Shown here piece after piece: positions 44,711 through 50,650 of a stretch of DNA of 50,650 nucleotides (positions are counted from its first letter, which is position 1; every line of letters starts with the position of its first letter). The notes under the pieces are model-generated. The model did not search any database and had not been told where the DNA came from. It saw only the letters and a program-made list of their open reading frames with translations. The stretch lies in assembly GCA_025201705.1 (NCBI GenBank), contig MU616713.1, positions 1 to 50,650 of the forward strand, written 5' to 3'. The translations under genes were made by a program, and so were the position numbers. The DNA comes from Dissophora ornata. Taxonomy: Eukaryota; Mortierellomycota; Mortierellomycetes; Mortierellales; Mortierellaceae.

Positions 44711-45193
44711 GTTGGTGTCTCCTGATATTGAGTTTGCCATGCGCATAAGGGTACATTATTATTATTTTCGTAGTAGTAGCCGCAGTAGAGTAACCTTCGC
44801 CCTCATGCATAAGCGGCATGAATCGCAAAAAGGATTCCCGGTAACATCGAGTAGATGGAAATGTTGGAAAGGAAAGCAGGACGGATGGCGAGGACGAGCA
44901 GAGAAGGAGAGGGCTTGGCATCAAGGATAAAAAGTCGCGCGTTCTGGCCAGATCCCAAGACTCAGCAGATTTTCTTTCAAGACATACACCACAAAATCGC
45001 TCTCAAGAACTCCCTCGCACGAGAACCCAAACACGCAAAAATCCCCCCTCCCCCCCGTCGCACGAACCGTCAACAGCACGCTCGCACCAAAATAAAACGT
45101 AAGAGACATGGCCGCTTCCGTTTGCAGAATTGTTAATTGCATTGGACATGAAATAGGCAACTGATTGATTTATCAACTTATTTGTCATAGAAC
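44711..45193. promoter_or_regulatory. region upstream of the cysteine-rich secreted gene
   Basis: About 480 bases. May contain further decayed monooxygenase sequence at its beginning. The last 150 bases are the likely promoter/leader of the secreted gene, with C-rich and A-rich blocks near 45045-45100. No TATA box is certain. Confidence 0.35.
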
Positions 45194-45466
45194 ATGAAAT
45201 TGATAACGTTGTCGATTTTCGCTGCATTCCTGTCTTTGCAGATTTGCTGTAGCGCAAACGAAGCAGACTGCCCTGAGGGAAGAGTAGCTTGCGCTGACAA
45301 TTGTAGAAGTGGTTGCGGTGGAAGCTGGGAGGATGGAGGTATTGGATGCTTGGCTGCCTGCAGCGGCGATTGTAAATCGAGATGTGGAACTTTCATAGGT
45401 GGATGCTACAAAAGTTACTGCTGGGCGGAATGCGCAAGCGGTTTTCCGTTTGTAACTGGCGAATAG
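45194..45466 (+). CDS. small cysteine-rich secreted protein, probably truncated by an in-frame TAG
   Basis: Single-exon reading frame of 90 residues. Residues 1-21 are a signal peptide (MKLITLSIFAAFLSLQICCSA). The mature part is dense in Cys and Gly (CPEGRVACADNCRSGCGG, CLAACSGDCKSRCG, CYKSYCWAECASG), so disulfide-stabilised and extracellular. The TAG at 45464-45466 is followed in the same frame by 34 more codons with six Cys before a second TAG at 45569-45571. The full family member is probably about 125 residues. No family name is assigned, and I cannot tell from the sequence whether it is active. Confidence 0.75.
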   Translation: MKLITLSIFAAFLSLQICCSANEADCPEGRVACADNCRSGCGGSWEDGGIGCLAACSGDCKSRCGTFIGGCYKSYCWAECASGFPFVTGE

Positions 45467-45571
45467 TGCTATACAACCAAAGGCGGTTCGCAAGACTTCA
45501 ATTATGTCAGTTGTGGCAACGACGGAGATTGCAGTGCGGATTGGAGATGTGCTGGCTCGTGCACAGTCTAG
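45467..45571 (+). pseudogene. in-frame continuation of the cysteine-rich protein after the TAG
   Basis: Thirty-four codons plus stop in the same frame as the upstream ORF: CYTTKGGSQDFNYVSCG, then NDGDCSADWRCAGSCTV. Cys/Gly/Asp composition matches the upstream part, which argues that the two were one protein. Readthrough, a TGG-to-TAG type mutation, or an unseen splice would each explain it. Confidence 0.6.
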
Positions 45572-45857
45572 AATCCAATAACTAGCTCAGGTCGTTGTAG
45601 GTATGGTTTATGGCTCGTTGACCATCCGGCTTTTACAAACAATAAATCGATATTTTAAAACCACTTACCTTCCTTCATGGAGTTACTAAGAGCTCCGTTT
45701 GGGAACGGCTGAACAAGACCCTTATTTCTTCTATAACTTATCATAAAACGGCTCACTGCTCCACATATACTATGTTTCCCATTCGAAGCAATAGGAAAAT
45801 TCTTTCTCTCCACACAGCCTCGCGCCTTCCCTGCTATATTCACGCGAAAACACAATC

Positions 45858-46355
45858 ATGGCCGACATGAAGCTTTCTATTTGCGCCACACTAGCCTTCT
45901 CCTTCTTGGCTTTGATCACGGATGCCCACATCTCCTTCAGGAACCCATATCCCCGTCGCGGGGCTTACATGGGCTGTCCTGAGCTCCTTCCAAACCGGAC
46001 GGACTTGGTCGATTTTGAGTACCGGTCACCCGTTGGAACTCACATCAGTATTCTTACCACAGCCCTCCATCCAACACCCCAACGGGTAACAACGTGATCC
46101 TGAATTGGGTCTGGAGTAACAATGAGGGCGATCGCGGGTTGTACTCGAGCCGCGCCGACATCGTGATCCTGGGGACGACCGGTGGTTCGCTATTGAGGGG
46201 TGGCACCCTTGTTTGCAAACTACGGTCTATCGAGCCCTGTAATCCCTGCTCTGACGGAGCCTAGTGGAAACTGGGGTCAGCAGTACTTTCAGGCCAGAAA
46301 GCCGATCACGATTCACGTCCCACCAGAGAAGCTAAGAAACAGATCGCTCCATTGA
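45858..46355 (+). pseudogene. LPMO-like secreted protein pseudogene (two frameshifts)
   Basis: Frame 1 (from ATG 45858) encodes a signal peptide (LAFSFLALITDA) followed by HISFRNPYPRRGAYMGC. Cleavage after Ala would expose an N-terminal His, the first ligand of the copper histidine brace of lytic polysaccharide monooxygenases. Coding then shifts frame near 46030-46076 (NNVILNWVWSNNEGDRGLYSS, 46088 on) and back near 46200 (APLFANYGLSS and GNWGQQYFQARKPITIHV) to a TGA at 46353. The W-W-SNNEGDR-x-Y part resembles the WTWFN..GNREMYMNCA-type core of fungal LPMO-like proteins. The expected Cys there is replaced by Arg. Two compensating shifts plus this loss indicate a dead gene. LPMO identity is inferred, not certain. 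Confidence 0.65.
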
Positions 46356-47157
46356 ACCGGAAACAATACACAAGGACAAGAGGTTATTTTTATGGCAAGA
46401 GATGGGGCCGAAGAGAGACAGCTACTTTGGTAGAAGGCGTCTCAGCCGAGGCGTAACTGTTTACCTGTAGTTGAAATACGAAATGTAAATACATTGAGGG
46501 ACAATGATTTTGCATCCTCTGGCATCTGCTTCGCACCTGTTAAGCAATTGCTGTTTATTACGCGTTGTTTTGCACAGTTCCTGGACGACAATTTCATGTA
46601 AATCACTGTGGCGGCGCTAGACGCCTCAGCGGCGGAGTGGAAGCGCATCCGATGTATACATGCATGTTTACTTATCACAGAGCATGGTTGCAAGGTAAAA
46701 GAAGAAAATGTTTCACTGAGCACAACAACAAAGGAGCAAACATACATCACACAACATAGCGCACCCTCGACTAGCTCTCTCACACACATGTGCTCTGCAC
46801 ACATCTCCGCCGACTGCCGTCATGTCGGACCTCGCTCTTGTCCCTTGCGAAAGTTCCTGTCACCGATGGGAGTATTGAGTTGCTGTCCTTCCCATTGTTC
46901 ACTCCAACCCCCTACTTTTTTTTTGTTCCGAATTTTTTCTCTTCGTGCTTCCGATTCATTACGAACGCCTTCCATCCCTCAACCGCCTCACTCCCTCCTC
47001 TTTCTCCTCCTCCTCCTCCTTCTCACTCCAACCCCAGTACCTTCTTTCATCGGCCCACTCTCCTTCACATTCCTTTTTACACCCATTACATCTAAACACC
47101 ACTGTCCCCTCATTCGCACCCACCGTTATCTCACGTTCATTACAAGTATACGCCACA
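46356..47157. promoter_or_regulatory. promoter and pyrimidine-rich leader of the second monooxygenase
   Basis: About 800 bases, the last 300 strongly CT-rich (TCCTCCTCC blocks near 47001-47025) and partly matching the relic leader at 44330-44520. ORFs within it are translated leader. No RNA gene is seen. Confidence 0.45.
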
Positions 47158-49973
47158 ATGCCAAGGATACAGATCCTGATCGCCGGTGGAGGCCTTGGCG
47201 GGTTGGCCCTAGCTATCATGCTCGAGCGTCTGCCAGAACATAAAAAGGTCGACTATCTCATCCTCGAAAGGTCCCTGGAATGGAACCCCATGGGCAGTGC
47301 AATCTCATTACATGCATCTGTAATCCCACTGCTGAAGCAACTCGGTATCTGGGCAGAGATTGAAAAGGCCAGCAAGCCCATGAGCCAGTTCAGTATCAAG
47401 CGGGAGGATGGGTCTGATCTGGGTACTGTTGATTTTGCATACGGCCAGCATGAGTAAGGAAGGGGAATTGGGTTGGGGACAGAAAAACGTTGCCACAAAG
47501 CCCGGAATGCTGATGAACGTATCTGACTCCATTGTTCCAACCCTCTCTCCAACAACAACAATAGCTACTCATATTATGGCATGGTCTTGTCAAGACCGGA
47601 CCTCCACGAGATTTTACTCTCCCACGTTCCATCAGAAAAGATCCTGACCGGCAAACGGATTGTTTCAACGACCCAGGACGATTTCGGGGTTTCATGTCAT
47701 TGTGGGGACATGTCCATTTATCATGGCGATATTCTCATTGGAGCAGACGGTGCCTATTCAGCAGTGCGTCAATCGCTCTACAAGGATCTTAGATCCCACG
47801 GAAACTTGCCTCGGCAAGATTTCAGCCCTATCAAGTTGGACCAGTTGGTAGTCGTGGGAATTACAGAACCGTTGAGTCCTGTGGAGTATCCGCTATTGAA
47901 GGAGGATGTCTGTCAGTTCAGGATTGTGCTTGGGGGACAGGACAGACCCTACACGGTAAGACATACCAAAATCGTGGGCTACTTGTGCCACCCTTTGCCC
48001 ACTTGTGCAACCACACCGAGACAACGACATTCGCCCTCTTTCAATTTGAAAAGAGCTAATAATTTCCTACGCACCCCCTAACTTTCTTGCATTTATGGTG
48101 TTTCATTTTCTCATTTGGTTTTTGTTAGATGTGGATGGTCCCATTATCGGACAACAGGCTTGCATGGTCGATTGGTGGGCGGACCGACGCCCTTGAGGGG
48201 TCGAGTGTCTGGAGCGAGAGCCAAGAGGAGGCAGTTTCATCCTTCGGCCACAAATCCCATCAATACTCCCGATTTCCAGACTGGGGCGAAACTGAGAGTG
48301 ATTCGATTGAAGAGATATGCGAGCAAATGAGGGGAACGCGGAATCCTTTTGGCTTTGGCACCTACGGGGATTTAATCGACAAGACCCCTAAACATCTTAT
48401 CTCGAGAGTAATGTTTGAGGAGAAGGAGTTCCGGACGTGGTACGGCGGTCGTACGGTGCTCATCGGCGATGGTAAGGGGGAAATGGACGAGTGAACATGT
48501 ACAGAGAACAATAGAGGATTGAATATCTATGCTAACCAATTTTTTTGATGTTTATTCTGCAGCGTGCCACAAGGTATAAAACATACATGTGAGCGAATGG
48601 ATGGATCAAGTAGAGAAAATGCAGGAGCCATGGGCATTAACGATCTCTTTTTTTTTTTTTTTCAAATGCTCTCGCTGACACACAACAATCGACGATAATC
48701 TTCAGAGTGTGCCATTTGGAGGGTAAGGGTCCACTCCGAAATGCCCGATGTAGTTTGTGAGATACCAGCACATGCCCACGCTTTCTATTACGTGTCGATA
48801 CTAATCCTGCCTGACCTCCTATCAAACCATATTTCTCGGTGATGATCTTCCAGACAAGGCAAGTGAAGCAGAATAGCTTCGACACGTTACCCATTTGAGT
48901 GTCCCCAATTTTGTAGACTAACCAAAACCGACACTGTTTTTAGGAGTCGTCAATGCGATATTCGACGGTGCATGCCTAGTCAACCTAATCCATGACCTGC
49001 CTCCGTTCCCTAGCATGGAAAATCTTGGAGATGTGTTCCAGACGTACTATGAGCGAAGATACCCAGCTGCCCGCATTGCGATCGAGGGCAGCAGTCAGTT
49101 CTCGAGACTTTTCACTGATCAGGTAAACCTCCCTCCCATCCACTCCACGCTTAGTTAGTTTTTTTTTATTATCTCTAAAACGTCGCGATTGGATTTCTCT
49201 AGGCTCAGGTTGAGGAAGATGGCCATGTGGTCATGTTCAACAGCGTTCCCCGGTGGCTTCAACGCTGGACACTCGACAAGACGAAAAGAGCCGATCCAAA
49301 ACTGGATTTTGTCCTTGCGCGGATGTCACGTTCACCATCGCTAAAGTCGTTTTCATCGCTTCTGGAGAAGACAAGTCAGTTCGAAACAGACGATGCAGTG
49401 CTCGCGGATAGATTGGCAATGCAGGACCCACCTCGTGGTCGGAGCTTACGCAGGAGTCAGAGTCAAAGTCAGAACGTTGGACTTGGAATTGATATTGTAA
49501 AAGAAGTGGCGGCGAAGTCAGAGGTGGATATGGAAGAGGAAGTGGAGGCGAAGGCTGAGGCTGAGGCTGAGGCTGAGGCTGAGGTTGAGGTTGAGTCAGA
49601 GGCAGAAGTAGGGGCAGAGACAGAGGCAGAAGCAGGGGCAGAGACAGAGGCAAAAGCAGGGGCAGAGACAGAGGCAAAAGCAGAAGCAGAAGCAGAGATA
49701 GAAGCAGAAGCAAAAGCAGAGACAGAAGCAGAGACATCGATATCGACAGAAACGGTGACGGAGCTGAAGGCAGGGATAGAGACGACGGATGCTGAGGTGG
49801 AAATAGGCACGGAAGCAGAGATTGAGACGCATACAGAATCGACAGTAACTTCAGACACGGAACCGGAGAAAGAAGTTTCATTGCAAGAAACTGACTCCGG
49901 CTTTATTGTTGAAGAAGTGCAGAGAGGAAGGACGATGGAGATCGCTCACAGCGCCACAGCTGTTGTCGGATAG
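47158..49973 (+). CDS. FAD-dependent monooxygenase paralogue, probably frame-disrupted
   Basis: Paralogue of the enzyme at 34123. Exons 47158-47453, 47565-47955, 48129-48471, 48563-48573 (11-nt microexon), 48706-48722 (17 nt), 48944-49122 and 49203-49973. The Rossmann motif ILIAGGGLGGLALAI, the DG motif IGADGAYSAVR and the start of the GD motif VLIGDACHK (built by the microexon) are present. After SVPFGG the frame is lost. The 17-nt exon ends at a good GTAAGG donor but leaves two bases, while the next exon (VVNAIFDGA) needs one carried base; read unspliced it hits TAA where the paralogue has the Gln of FAGQGA. The exon total is 2008 nt, not divisible by three. The tail (from 49540) is a Glu/Ala/Thr repeat. 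Either a young pseudogene or unusual splicing. Confidence 0.75.
49548..49735 (+). repeat. imperfect GAGGCT/GCAGAGACA minisatellite encoding Glu-Ala repeats
   Basis: Tandem units of GAGGCT and GCAGAGACAGAGGCAAAA type encode AEAEAE and AETEAKAG blocks in the C-terminal tail of the second monooxygenase. Repeats on the opposite strand give long open shadow frames. Confidence 0.8.
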
Positions 49974-50193
49974 AGGAACACGCATTTTTGCACATATTCA
50001 TAAAAATTATGAACGACTTTTGAGATGCTTTATTTGTATTCTCAACAACGGGGGGAGTTTTCCTTTCCAGCGTCAGCTAAGACGCGTCAATATGCCAAAA
50101 GCAAAGACGAATATGAAAAATATGCTGTGGTTTGTAGAATGACAGGGAGCTCCAAAAGTCCCTTAATCCATAATCAAATCTAAGGCGTCGCAT

Positions 50194-50649
50194 TCAGCAT
50201 CCCCAGTCACCCCAGTTACAGTTTCCTTGACCCCAGTCGCTGCCTCCTTGATCCCAATCGCAATTTCCTCCTCCCCAACCACCTCCACCATTACAGTTTC
50301 CGCATGAAGGAGAGCCGTATTCATCAGATCCCGCGCACCACGGGACTGAGACCCCGACTGGAACTGGGACGGTGTAAGGCTTACTCACAGGTACTGGGAC
50401 AGGTTGCAACGCATGAGGTTGGATCGTCACTATCGGTTGGATCACCGTATCCGTCGAGATCCCGCTCGAGGCACCTACAATTCCAGTTTCACCACCAAAA
50501 ACTCCACAGGCACTAGCACCGCCACCGCCGACACCAGCACTTGGAACACCACACTCGTCTTGACTTGCGACGAGTTGGCGTTTGTCGTAACCTGAACAGC
50601 AATCGTCACCGCCACCGCCGCCGATGCATGAGGTACCACATTCCTCTTG
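50194..50649 (-). CDS. Gly/Cys-rich (probably secreted) protein, 5' end outside window
   Basis: The last 151 codons of a minus-strand gene run in from beyond the window end. The visible part begins ECGTSCIGGGGGDDCCSG, has a possible dibasic site (YDKRQL), a Val/Pro-rich segment (QPVPVPVSKPYTVPVPVG), and a C-terminal block of Gly/Trp/Asn/Cys repeats ending GNCNWGDWGC at 50194. The style suggests a cell-wall-associated or extracellular structural protein, but no signal peptide is in view. An upstream intron cannot be excluded. Family not recognised. Confidence 0.65.
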   Translation of the reverse strand, partial: QEECGTSCIGGGGGDDCCSGYDKRQLVASQDECGVPSAGVGGGGASACGVFGGETGIVGASSGISTDTVIQPIVTIQPHALQPVPVPVSKPYTVPVPVGVSVPWCAGSDEYGSPSCGNCNGGGGWGGGNCDWDQGGSDWGQGNCNWGDWGC

Positions 50650-50650
50650 A

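Noticed and set aside
49237..49881. 214-codon minus-strand frame rich in Leu/Pro opposite the second monooxygenase tail
   Set aside because: Produced by the repetitive Glu-Ala repeat read backwards; composition is purely repeat-derived.

Overview
The window is eukaryotic nuclear DNA from a filamentous fungus. Genes have several short introns (mostly about 80-220 bp, GT-AG, two of them GC-AG), 5' leaders are pyrimidine-rich, and homopolymer and trinucleotide tracts are common. An SREBP with two membrane segments, a large leucine-rich-repeat protein, GTPBP3/MSS1- and CSA-type genes, and many secreted or low-complexity proteins suggest an early-diverging lineage. Mortierellomycotina (Mortierella/Linnemannia type) is my best guess; this is an inference, not a database result. 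I rebuilt exon structures by hand, checking splice sites and that exon lengths summed to whole codons.

Left part (1-20 kb): housekeeping genes. A 2009-residue Sec7/BIG-type Arf exchange factor (minus) is divergent from a PA-TM-RING ubiquitin ligase (plus). Next, all on the minus strand, come an APC-family amino-acid permease with a very long C-terminal tail, a nine-exon mitochondrial tRNA-modifying GTPase (MnmE/MSS1/GTPBP3), and an unrecognised poly-Q protein.

Middle (20-34 kb, plus strand): a small secreted protein with an obvious TATA box, an SREBP-type membrane-bound bHLH factor with an overlapping upstream ORF, and a coiled-coil/LRR protein of unknown role. A 3.2 kb gene-poor stretch follows, with simple repeats, a hairpin and a possible coding relic.

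Right part (34-50.6 kb): metabolism, repair and secretion. An FAD monooxygenase, a xylose-reductase-like aldo-keto reductase and a cystathionine beta-synthase are followed by a CSA/ERCC8 WD40 repair protein, which shares a 250 bp divergent promoter with the synthase. Then comes a graveyard: a degraded copy of the start of a monooxygenase gene, a cysteine-rich secreted protein interrupted by an in-frame TAG, a frameshifted LPMO-like pseudogene, and a second FAD monooxygenase whose frame breaks at a conserved motif. The window ends inside a Gly/Cys-rich protein on the minus strand.

The most notable region is 44.3-50 kb, where tandem duplication and decay of monooxygenase and secreted-protein genes can be seen at several stages. 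I found no CRISPR array, rRNA, convincing tRNA or intact transposon.
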